A program made the position numbers and the translations under genes. Below, one piece after another: positions 1-4,534 of a stretch of 5,776 nt of DNA (positions are counted from its first letter, which is position 1; each line of letters opens with the position of its first letter). This DNA comes from an uncultured Lachnoclostridium sp. (GTDB lineage: Bacteria > Bacillota > Clostridia > Lachnospirales > Lachnospiraceae). The notes beneath the pieces were generated by a model that saw only the letters and a list, made by a program, of their open reading frames with translations, was not told where the DNA came from and did not search any database. The DNA is taken from contig CATZVV010000131.1 of the NCBI GenBank assembly GCA_958425285.1, forward strand, positions 1 to 5,776, in the 5' to 3' direction.

Positions 1-612
1 GATATGAACAGAGATGAAGCAGTTGTAGCAATGGTTGATGCCAATATCCAACGAGAGGAATTACTTCCAAGCGAAAAAGCATTTGCTTATAAGATGAAGC
101 TGGATGCTATGAAACGTCAAGCCGGAAGGATACCAAATAATTCTGGTCAAAATGACCAGAATTTAAAGGGTACAGTTTCAAGAGATCTTTTGGCAGCTCA
201 GGTAGGAGAAAGTTCCAAACAGATACAGCGTTATATTCGTCTCACAGAACTGATTCCCGACTTACTGGAGATGGTAGATAACAAGCGTCTGAATTTTACA
301 ATCGCTGTGGATATCTCTTACATAGACAAGCAGGTGCAGGCGTGGCTCTATGAATATATCTGTGACAATGGTTTTATCAAACCAAACCAGATTTCCAATT
401 TGCGCCAGCATTTAGGTCAGGGGAATATGACACAGCAGTTGATGATCAGTATCTTAAACAGCAGTATCCCAATGAAAGCACCAGTGAAGAAAGTTACATT
501 TAACGAAAGAAAATTAGCGAAATATTTCCCGGCGCACTACTCTTCTGCTGATATGGAGAAAGTAATTGTGGATCTATTGGAGAATTGGAAGAAAAGTCAG
601 GAGGAAGACTAA
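1..612 (+). CDS. parB: ParB/RepB/Spo0J-family partition protein, C-terminal part (5' end outside window)
   Basis: The frame is open from base 1, and the first ATG (4) is internal to the family, so this is the C-terminal part of a longer ParB-like protein; the N-terminal CTP-binding/ParB box lies upstream. About 203 residues are visible. Residues around 60-85 (VSRDLLAAQVGESSKQIQRYIRL) form the helix-turn-helix that contacts parS-type sites, followed by the helical TELIPDLLEMVD segment typical of ParB proteins of Tn1549-like elements. The last part is a smaller helical region ending in a charged tail. Known role of the family: it binds a centromere site and works with ParA to segregate DNA, here probably the circular form of the element. 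The stop codon overlaps the next start (TAATG), which suggests translational coupling. An 11-bp-arm palindrome lies inside the coding region. Family assignment is firm; the partition role is inferred. Confidence 0.85.
   Translation, partial: DMNRDEAVVAMVDANIQREELLPSEKAFAYKMKLDAMKRQAGRIPNNSGQNDQNLKGTVSRDLLAAQVGESSKQIQRYIRLTELIPDLLEMVDNKRLNFTIAVDISYIDKQVQAWLYEYICDNGFIKPNQISNLRQHLGQGNMTQQLMISILNSSIPMKAPVKKVTFNERKLAKYFPAHYSSADMEKVIVDLLENWKKSQEED
139..163. repeat. Perfect interrupted palindrome inside parB (possible parS-like or operator site)
   Basis: Left arm AATTCTGGTCA (139-149), spacer AAA, right arm TGACCAGAATT (153-163): 11 of 11 bases match. Arms of this length so close together are unlikely by chance in a window of this size. 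The site codes for a conserved SGQND-like stretch just before the ParB helix-turn-helix, so part of the sequence is constrained by protein. A binding site for the ParB itself is an inference. Confidence 0.5.
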
Positions 613-962
613 TGAAGTTTGATTATATTTATGGAAAACAGGCAGACCAGTATTCATTTGTACGAATTCCGAAGAGACTGGTTACAGAAAAACATTTTAC
701 GAATATTTCACTCCAGGCAAAAGTTCTCTACGGTCTTTTATTAGACCGTATGGGGATGGGTGTTAAAAATGAGTGGCTGGATGAAGAAAATCGAATGTAT
801 ATCATTTATCCGATTGATGAAATTTCAAAGGATATGGGTGTAGGTCGAAGGAAAGCGATGGAGTGTTTAGCAGAACTGGAAAGAGAAGGACTGGTTCAGA
901 AGCAGACACGTGGAAATGGATTACCAAGTTTATTATATGTAAAAGATTTTGTGATTACCTGA
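612..962 (+). CDS. RepA_N-domain-only protein, short paralogue of the replication initiator
   Basis: This is a 116-residue protein. I chose ATG 612 because AGGAGGA (599-605) sits 6 bases before it, the start overlaps the parB stop (TAATG), and homology with the next gene begins there; an in-frame ATG at 585 lies inside parB and lacks that support. It aligns end to end with residues about 8-122 of the downstream RepA (shared ADQYSF, RIPK, LYGL, LDRM, NRxY), with about half the positions identical by eye. The winged-helix segment is PIDEISKDMGVGRRKAMECLAELEREGL. It stops cleanly where the RepA_N domain ends, so the variable middle and the DUF6017 C-terminal domain are absent. It may be a DNA-binding regulator or competitor of RepA, or the shortened remnant of a tandem duplication; the intact frame, start and ribosome site favour a working gene. 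Role unknown. Confidence 0.85.
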   Translation: MKFDYIYGKQADQYSFVRIPKRLVTEKHFTNISLQAKVLYGLLLDRMGMGVKNEWLDEENRMYIIYPIDEISKDMGVGRRKAMECLAELEREGLVQKQTRGNGLPSLLYVKDFVIT

Positions 963-966
963 TTTT

Positions 967-1021
967 AGAAGTGTCAAAAACGGCACTTCTGAATGAAAGC
1001 AAGTTACAGCCAATAGGGCTG
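967..1021 (+). promoter_or_regulatory. Two-hairpin leader before repA
   Basis: The 73-base gap between the two rep genes holds two hairpins. The first is AGAAGTGTC / GGCACTTCT (967-975 with 982-990; 9 bp including one G-U; loop AAAAAC). The second is CAGCC / GGCTG (1007-1011 with 1017-1021), ending just before the repA ribosome site AAAGGAG (1024-1030). No U-run follows either, so they are not ordinary terminators. The first hairpin's arms contain AGAAGT/ACTTCT, the same core as the iterons inside repA, so it could also be an inverted RepA-binding site that controls repA. That link is inference. Confidence 0.5.
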
Positions 1022-1035
1022 AGAAAGGAGAAAAA

Positions 1036-2091
1036 ATGAGCGAGAAAGTAACGTTTAGTTATTTTTATGGAAATGATGCGGACCAATATAGCTTTTATAG
1101 AATTCCTAAATTATTGTTCACTAGTGAACACTTTAAACATTTGAGCAGTGATGCAAAAATTTTGTATGGATTGATGCTAGATCGTATGGCATTATCTATT
1201 AAAAATCATTGGTTTGACGAGAAAAACAGAGCATATATCTATTTTTCTATTGAAGATATCATGGAATTATTGAATTGCGGCAGAAATAAGGCGATTAAAT
1301 CATTACAGGAACTGGATGATGAAACAGGAATCGGTCTGGTTGCGAAGCGTCGTCAGGGATTTGGAAAAGCAAATATTATCTATGTGAAGAGTTTTATGAT
1401 TGTTGAAGCTACTTCAGATATGCATGAAGATACGATAGAAAAGTTTGATAAAACAATTTATGATGAGGATACAGAAAAAGAGAAGTTTATAAATCAAACT
1501 ATTGAGGAAAATGTGGATGATACAGAAGTTTACAAAACAAACTTCATGAAGTCCCAAAAACAAACTTCTAGAAGTCCTGAAAATAAACTTCAAGAAGTTT
1601 ACATTTCAAACTCTAATTATACTAATATTAATAATACTGAATTTAGTGATAATGAATCTAATCATACCATATCTGCAACAGAAGCAAGCACATCAGTAAG
1701 ATTGGATTATGATATGATGGATGAAATGAGAGTATACGAGGAAATCATCAAAGAGAATATTTCTTATGGCGATTTATTGGTTGCACATCCGCTTGAGAGG
1801 GAGACCATTGAAGGAATCATGCAGTTAATCTTAGAGACGGTTCTGAATAAAAATCAGACCATGTTGATTGCAAGCAATACATATCCGACTGCTCTTGTGA
1901 AAAGCAAATTTCTAAAATTGGGGTATTACCATATCGAGTATGTGTTGGGATGCTTAAGTAACAATACATCCAAAGTGAAGAACATAAAAAAATATTTACT
2001 GGCAGCACTGTTCAATGCACCGTCCACAATGGACAGCTATTACCGTGCAGAAGTAAATCACGATATGCCATACATGGCCGTGGCAAGATAA
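1036..2091 (+). CDS. repA: RepA_N-family replication initiator protein A
   Basis: This is a 351-residue protein starting at ATG 1036, with AAAGGAG 5 bases upstream. Residues 1-122 are the RepA_N winged-helix domain (ADQYSF, RIPK, LYGLMLDRM; recognition region about 72-94). Residues about 123-235 are a low-complexity, Asn/Thr/Glu-rich linker. Residues about 236-351 match the C-terminal DUF6017-type domain common in initiators of clostridial conjugative elements (DLLVAHP, LNKNQTMLIASNTYP, KNIKKYLLAALFNAP). RepA_N proteins start theta replication by binding iterons located within their own gene, and such an array lies in the linker here. The product would let the excised circular element, or a related plasmid, replicate. 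It sits after the short paralogue and is followed within 10 bases by the membrane protein gene, so they are probably cotranscribed. Family call is firm; replication activity is inferred. Confidence 0.92.
   Translation: MSEKVTFSYFYGNDADQYSFYRIPKLLFTSEHFKHLSSDAKILYGLMLDRMALSIKNHWFDEKNRAYIYFSIEDIMELLNCGRNKAIKSLQELDDETGIGLVAKRRQGFGKANIIYVKSFMIVEATSDMHEDTIEKFDKTIYDEDTEKEKFINQTIEENVDDTEVYKTNFMKSQKQTSRSPENKLQEVYISNSNYTNINNTEFSDNESNHTISATEASTSVRLDYDMMDEMRVYEEIIKENISYGDLLVAHPLERETIEGIMQLILETVLNKNQTMLIASNTYPTALVKSKFLKLGYYHIEYVLGCLSNNTSKVKNIKKYLLAALFNAPSTMDSYYRAEVNHDMPYMAVAR
1516..1612. repeat. 23-bp iteron array inside repA, likely RepA-binding origin
   Basis: Three full copies of the 14-bp palindromic core AAACTTCNNGAAGT lie at 1539-1552, 1562-1575 and 1585-1598, exactly 23 bp apart. 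Half copies sit in register on both sides: GAAGT at 1525-1529 and AAACT at 1608-1612. Because 23 is not a multiple of 3, the copies are read in different frames (TNFMK, TSRSP, KLQEV), so the repetition is kept at the DNA level and not for protein. Family knowledge: RepA_N replicons carry their origin as repeats inside the variable part of rep. The spacing places successive sites roughly two helical turns apart. Confidence 0.85.
1608..1675. other. AT-rich stretch next to the iterons, candidate DNA-unwinding element
   Basis: Immediately after the last iteron the coding sequence becomes very AT-rich (runs such as CTAATTATACTAATATTAAT, then GATAATGAATCTAATCATAC), encoding the Asn/Thr/Ser-rich part of the RepA linker. 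AT-rich DNA beside iterons is where strands usually open in theta-type origins. The composition is visible; the unwinding role is inferred. Confidence 0.5.
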
Positions 2092-2100
2092 GGAGGACGT

Positions 2101-2394
2101 ATGATTATTTTAAAAATGTTAGGAAAATTGTTGGCAATTCCAGCATTACTGGTTACGTCTTTGGTGTGGCTGGTGGTAAAAGCAATGACAGCCATTTATG
2201 GATTGTGTTATGGTCTGCTGGGTATTGGTGTAGTAGCGGCGATGATTCTATTTCTGGCTTATCAAGAGTGGGCGAACGTCATTGCATTGATTGTGATTGC
2301 GGCTGTAGCATTTGCCGTTTTGTTTGCAGGAACCTTTGTCCAGGTATTGCTGGAAGAAACAAATAGAGGATTACGAAAAATTATTAGAGCATAA
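2101..2394 (+). CDS. Small three-helix membrane protein (CD1845-like family)
   Basis: This is a 97-residue protein with AAGGAGG (2090-2096) just before ATG 2101, overlapping the repA stop. Three hydrophobic segments are clear: about 8-27, 29-53 and 58-83. A short amphipathic, basic C-terminus (EETNRGLRKIIRA) would face the cytoplasm. It resembles a small membrane protein that commonly follows repA in Tn1549/CTn elements, and which I believe is annotated as the CD1845 family; that name is from memory. No enzymatic motif is visible. Its position in the replication operon may mean that it ties replication or segregation to the membrane, but this is speculation. A second frame open at 2166-2366 is its shadow. 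Confidence 0.75.
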   Translation: MIILKMLGKLLAIPALLVTSLVWLVVKAMTAIYGLCYGLLGIGVVAAMILFLAYQEWANVIALIVIAAVAFAVLFAGTFVQVLLEETNRGLRKIIRA

Positions 2395-2412
2395 GAGAAT
2401 GGAGAATGAACT

Positions 2413-2850
2413 ATGGAAAGAGAAGTAAGATATATTCAGTTGCCACCACTCCCGGAAGATATCGAAATGCCGGCATTAGAAGCTATCTGGTTGATTGCAA
2501 GAATGAACTCGGAAGAACGAAAGGATGCACTTGCACAGTTACAGGCCATGATTGGAGATGAAGAACAGATGGAAAAACCAGATTATGAGAAGGTTCAGGA
2601 AATATTGGACAAATATGGTGATGTTGAGGATGAAAACATATTTTCACAGTATATTGAATGTTTTCGAAATCTTCTGACAGGATTAATATTGGAGTCCTAT
2701 GATGTAGCTGCCTATGTATATCAAAAGAGATGTGTGGAAGGTCTTAGCATCGAAGAAATTATGAAAAACACAAGGTTATCGAGAGACCAGTTGAATATGT
2801 TTGTAAAGTATTTTGATGCAAGACAGAGAGCAGGAAAGCTGTCTCATTAG
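2413..2850 (+). CDS. Hypothetical protein of the replication module
   Basis: This is a 145-residue, acidic, soluble protein with no recognised family. ATG 2413 has GGAG (2401-2404) 8 bases upstream and lies 18 bases after the membrane protein gene, so it belongs to the same operon. The N-terminus is Pro-rich (QLPPLPEDIEMPALEAIW). The middle is mostly helical and charged. The C-terminal segment (about residues 108-137, EGLSIEEIMKNTRLSRDQLNMFVKYFDAR) could form a helix-turn-helix-like pair, but that is a visual impression. There is no signal peptide, membrane segment or Cys cluster. The stop TAG is followed by AT-rich DNA and then the separate promoter of the toxin-antitoxin genes, so this is the last gene of the left operon. 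Confidence 0.7.
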   Translation: MEREVRYIQLPPLPEDIEMPALEAIWLIARMNSEERKDALAQLQAMIGDEEQMEKPDYEKVQEILDKYGDVEDENIFSQYIECFRNLLTGLILESYDVAAYVYQKRCVEGLSIEEIMKNTRLSRDQLNMFVKYFDARQRAGKLSH

Positions 2851-2882
2851 TTTTACCACTTATATTAAAATGCTATTTTGTT

Positions 2883-2937
2883 TGTAACTTATTTTACGTT
2901 ACAGATTAAAATCTAGGAAAAAGGTACTTGAAAGGTA
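2883..2937. repeat. Inverted and direct repeats upstream of the toxin-antitoxin promoter
   Basis: TGTAAC (2883-2888) and GTTACA (2898-2903) form a 6-bp inverted repeat in the AT-rich DNA after the preceding gene. Further on, AAAGGTA occurs twice (2920-2926 and 2931-2937), 11 bp apart, about one helical turn, just upstream of the -35 box. They are visible as repeats; a regulator-binding role is only possible. Confidence 0.35.
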
Positions 2938-2944
2938 TAGAATA

Positions 2945-2973
2945 TTGCATGACGGACATAATTATGCTATAAT
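2945..2973 (+). promoter_or_regulatory. Toxin-antitoxin promoter with extended -10
   Basis: TTGCAT (-35, 2945-2950), a 17-bp spacer and TATAAT (-10, 2968-2973), with an extended TG at 2965-2966. This is a near-consensus housekeeping sigma promoter. Transcription should start around 2980, leaving a leader of about 20 bases before the antitoxin ATG at 3003 with its AAAGGGAG site (2988-2994). Confidence 0.85.
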
Positions 2974-2979
2974 TGTGTC
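2955..2979. promoter_or_regulatory. Palindromic operator over the -10 box
   Basis: GACATAATTAT (2955-2965) and ATAATTGTGTC (2969-2979) are inverted repeats matching at 10 of 11 positions around a 3-bp centre. The site covers the -10 box and the spacer, where bound protein would block RNA polymerase. Phd/YefM antitoxins are known to bind such palindromes and repress their own operon, more strongly with toxin. Confidence 0.7.
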
Positions 2980-3002
2980 AAAACAAGAAAGGGAGTGGAA
3001 AT

Positions 3003-3266
3003 ATGCCAGTTATCATGCCAATTAAGGATCTTAGGAATACCAGTGAAATCTCTGAAATGGCGCACAAAATACAAGAGCCTATTTTTATCACAAAAAATGG
3101 CTATAGTGATTTAGTAGTTATGAGCAGTGAACTTTATGATAAATTTGCCAGAAATAATCGTATTGATCAGGCGATATATGAATCTGAAAAGGAATTGGAA
3201 GAGGGTGGCGTTTCTATTGATCTCGATGAAGCTTTCGAGATGCTGAATAGAAAATACTATGGATAA
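3003..3266 (+). CDS. Type II antitoxin, Phd/YefM family
   Basis: This is an 87-residue protein. I chose ATG 3003 because AAAGGGAG (2988-2994) lies 8 bases before it; an upstream in-frame TTG (2973) overlaps the -10 box and cannot be in the message. The N-terminal half is the Phd/YefM DNA-binding fold: MPIKDLRNTSEISEM (about residues 5-19), then IFITKNGYSDLVVMSSELYDKF (about 27-48), with the usual TKNG turn. The acidic C-terminal tail (ESEKELEEGGVSIDLDEAFEML) is the part that wraps around and neutralises the toxin in this family. It represses its own promoter through the operator upstream. It overlaps the toxin gene by 8 bases, giving coupled translation with the antitoxin first. In an integrative element such a pair typically discourages loss of the excised form. 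Confidence 0.9.
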   Translation: MPVIMPIKDLRNTSEISEMAHKIQEPIFITKNGYSDLVVMSSELYDKFARNNRIDQAIYESEKELEEGGVSIDLDEAFEMLNRKYYG

Positions 3267-3561
3267 GTATAATGTTAAATTAAACCCGCGAGCATTCAGA
3301 GACTTGGACGATATTTTTGCATATATTGCATTGGAGAAGCTATCACCAGAAAATGCGAAAGGTCAAACTGATCGTATAAAGAACAAGCTGAAAACATTAG
3401 AGACGTTTCCACAAGCTCATCAAGAGCGTATGGAAGGACGTTATGCTGGCAAGAACTATCGCCAATTGATAATTGATAACTATATTGCCATTTATAGAAT
3501 TGATGAAGAAACGAAAACTGTTCATGTTGTAACAATTCAATATCAGGGAAGAAATTTATAA
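3259..3561 (+). CDS. Type II toxin, RelE/ParE superfamily
   Basis: This is a 100-residue protein starting at ATG 3259 inside the antitoxin gene. The pattern is that of the RelE/ParE fold: an N-terminal strand (YNVKLNPRA), a helical hairpin (DLDDIFAYIA...PENAKGQTDRIKNKLKTLETFP, residues about 15-51), then the C-terminal sheet with YRQLIIDNYIAIYRIDEETKTVHVVTIQYQGRNL (67-100). Arg57, Arg61, Arg68, Arg80, Tyr95 and Arg98 are candidate functional residues by position, but which member they mimic cannot be settled by eye. RelE-type members cut mRNA in the ribosome; ParE-type members poison gyrase. The LDDIFAYI...P..A and NYIAIYRI motifs are common to both groups. A strong terminator follows 29 bases after the stop, so the pair is a closed two-gene unit. 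Confidence 0.88.
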   Translation: MDKYNVKLNPRAFRDLDDIFAYIALEKLSPENAKGQTDRIKNKLKTLETFPQAHQERMEGRYAGKNYRQLIIDNYIAIYRIDEETKTVHVVTIQYQGRNL

Positions 3562-3590
3562 TAGCAACAAATTATGAATTTGAATTATAG

Positions 3591-3626
3591 AAAGACTTTA
3601 AGTAATCTTAGAGTCTTTTCTTTTTT
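3591..3626 (+). terminator. Rho-independent terminator of the toxin-antitoxin operon
   Basis: AAAGACTTTAAG (3591-3602) pairs with CTTAGAGTCTTT (3607-3618) as a 12-bp stem with one G-U pair and a TAAT loop, followed by TCTTTTTT. Stem, tight loop and U-run are all present directly after the toxin gene. Confidence 0.92.
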
Positions 3627-3725
3627 GCAAAAACACATCTAATCATTTTCATTCTGCACTCGCAGAAAAATTTCTCAAAAAAATTTAAAAAATTTCAAAA
3701 AACCATCGTTGGAACTGCCAGTTTC
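3627..3725. other. Gene-free A-tract stretch with a small hairpin
   Basis: No gene is supported here. TTCTGC / GCAGAA (3652-3657 with 3662-3667) is a perfect 6-bp hairpin with loop ACTC. It is followed by A-tracts of the AAAAATTT type starting near 3666, 3677, 3687 and 3696, about 10-11 bp apart, which should curve the DNA. The stretch leads directly into the structured RNA, so it may hold its promoter or, if the RNA is HEARO-like, the left end and guide. I see no convincing -35/-10 pair. Confidence 0.45.
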
Positions 3726-4054
3726 TGTCCCCATAAACAAGGTAGAAGGGCAAAAGCCCCGACGAACCTTGAAATAAGAATAAGCAGCATTCCAGTTCAT
3801 ATCCGTTCGGATGGAGCAACGAAGATTCTGGCGCGAAGACCTGTTTTTACAGAGAGCGATCAACAGAGATAAGAAACAGACCGGTGGTGTGGTCTGATTG
3901 CCATGAAGTCTGAATTGGGATAATGATACTTCCGTCTAGTCACGTACATGATACGTGGGCGGCTCGGTGAGTTCCACGGAGAGGTGAGAGTCCTATGAGT
4001 ACCGACCAGGTACGGGCTGGAGTGTTCCCAATGTAATCAGGGGTGTCGGGGACA
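3726..4054 (+). ncRNA. Large structured non-coding RNA, candidate HEARO (IscB omega-RNA) without an IscB gene
   Basis: No reading frame here is convincing, but helices are dense. Local hairpins: CAAGGT/ACCTTG (3738-3743, 3766-3771) enclosing GGGC-AAAA-GCCC (3748-3759); ATCC-GTTC-GGAT (3801-3812) inside CCAG/CTGG (3792-3795, 3828-3831); CTGT-TTTT-ACAG (3841-3852); CAGACC/GGTCTG (3877-3896); CACGTA-CATGA-TACGTG (3941-3957); GTACC-GACCA-GGTAC (3999-4013). Long-range helices: ATTGGGA/TCCCAAT (3914-3920, 4026-4032) and TGTCCCC/GGGGACA (3726-3732, 4048-4054), which closes the whole RNA. CGAC (3760-3763) can pair with GTCG (4045-4048) as a pseudoknot next to that closing helix. Size, multi-stem layout and phrases such as TTCTGGCGCGAAGACCTG and CCGTCTAGTCACGTA resemble my memory of HEARO RNAs, the guide RNAs of IscB nucleases. 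Structured RNA is well supported; HEARO identity is moderately so. Group I or II intron landmarks are missing. Confidence 0.65.
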
Positions 4055-4140
4055 AATTTGATTCAAACAAATTAATGGCAAAAACTATGTGGCGGAGCCA
4101 AATAAGTTCCGCCATATCCTTTTGCAATTAAGTCTGCAAA
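4055..4140 (+). other. Hairpin-rich 3' flank of the structured RNA, including a possible terminator
   Basis: Three hairpins follow in series. They are AATTTG/CAAATT (4056-4061 with 4068-4073); TGGCGGAGC/GTTCCGCCA (4090-4098 with 4106-4114, 9 bp with one G-U, loop CAAATAA), followed by TATCCTTTTG; and TTTGCA/TGCAAA around 4121-4140. The second could end the upstream RNA, although its U-run is weak. In a transposon-derived reading, such subterminal hairpins could mark the right end of an IS200/IS605-like unit; no encoded transposase is present. Confidence 0.4.
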
Positions 4141-4205
4141 TGCTTTTGTCCACACCAGAAGCAGGCGCAGGAAATTGTAAAAATAAAGACTTAGGAGAAA
4201 TCAAA

Positions 4206-4436
4206 ATGAGTGAAATGAAAAAAGAAGTCAGATATGCAGAGGATAAACCCAAATCATGTAAATATTGTTATTTCTGGGGTGGGAAAAAGAAGGGATGCGA
4301 ATTAGGTGAAGACAAATGTTATTACCTGTTACCAGAAGAGCCAAAGAAACCGGCTGGTCCGTGTGACGGTTGTCCTTATGGAAGAAATAATCCATGCATT
4401 GGGTTTTGTATGAAGAAAGTATTAGGTCAGAAGTAA
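4206..4436 (+). CDS. Small eight-cysteine protein of the conjugation module
   Basis: This is a 76-residue protein. I chose ATG 4206 because AGGAG (4193-4197) lies 8 bases upstream and family resemblance begins there (MSEMKKEVRYAEDKPKSCKYC); a longer in-frame start at 4089 overlaps a hairpin and adds unrelated residues. Eight cysteines occur as C-x2-C-x9-C-x6-C, then C-x2-C-x7-C-x3-C, enough for two zinc sites or, less likely, an iron-sulfur centre. Aromatic and glycine residues sit between (YCYFWGGKKKGC). I recall similar proteins directly before pcfB in Tn1549-like elements, without a known function. It has no signal peptide, so it is probably cytoplasmic, perhaps a nucleic-acid or protein adaptor for transfer. 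Its stop overlaps the start of a tiny frame (TAATG). Confidence 0.82.
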   Translation: MSEMKKEVRYAEDKPKSCKYCYFWGGKKKGCELGEDKCYYLLPEEPKKPAGPCDGCPYGRNNPCIGFCMKKVLGQK

Positions 4437-4498
4437 TGAACGGAGGAATAATAGTGAAAATCTGGTTAAGGGAGTGCGTGTATCCGCCCTGGCGTTAG
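4436..4498 (+). CDS. Possible micro-ORF (14-20 codons) before pcfB
   Basis: An ATG at 4436 overlaps the preceding stop (TAATG) and opens 20 codons to TAG 4496. In the same frame GTG 4454 has GGAGG (4442-4446) 7 bases upstream, giving a 14-residue peptide beginning MKIWLREC and ending PPWR. The ribosome site is as good as those of the real genes nearby, and no other start uses it. The stop codon lies inside a hairpin (CCTG-G-CGTT, 4488-4496, with AACGCAGG, 4513-4520) that ends just before the pcfB ribosome site, which would suit a leader peptide controlling pcfB. It could also be a decayed gene. Confidence 0.35.
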   Translation: MNGGIIVKIWLRECVYPPWR

Positions 4499-4534
4499 TT
4501 TTGATACAGGAAAACGCAGGAAGGGAGGAATGTC

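Noticed and set aside
729..750. 8-bp-arm inverted repeat TACGGTCT / AGACCGTA in the short rep gene
   Set aside because: Arms this short are expected about once by chance in a window of this size, and the bases encode the conserved LYGLLLDRM segment.
1817..2008. Minus-strand frame of 63 codons inside repA
   Set aside because: It is opposite a clear RepA C-terminal domain, has no ribosome site and no recognisable protein features.
2166..2366. Second + frame inside the membrane protein gene
   Set aside because: It is a shadow of the clear three-helix protein in the other frame and has no ribosome site of its own.
2973..3002. TTG start giving a 97-residue antitoxin
   Set aside because: The TTG overlaps the -10 box and lies before the expected transcription start; ATG 3003 has the ribosome site.
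3296..3535. Minus-strand frame opposite the toxin gene
   Set aside because: The + strand encodes a recognisable RelE/ParE protein with proper operon signals; the minus frame has none.
3675..3863. Minus-strand 62-codon frame in the gene-free stretch
   Set aside because: It runs through the A-tracts and perfect hairpins of the structured RNA and has no family resemblance or ribosome site.
3726..4054. Group I intron, group II intron or T-box/riboswitch as the identity of the structured RNA
   Set aside because: There is no GUGCG-type 5' end, no domain V AGC/GUUC pattern, no group I P7 core that I can see, and no T-box motif; it also does not interrupt a gene.
4089..4205. GTG start adding 39 residues to the Cys-rich protein
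   Set aside because: It begins in a hairpin, lacks a ribosome site, and the extra residues do not resemble the family; ATG 4206 has AGGAG.
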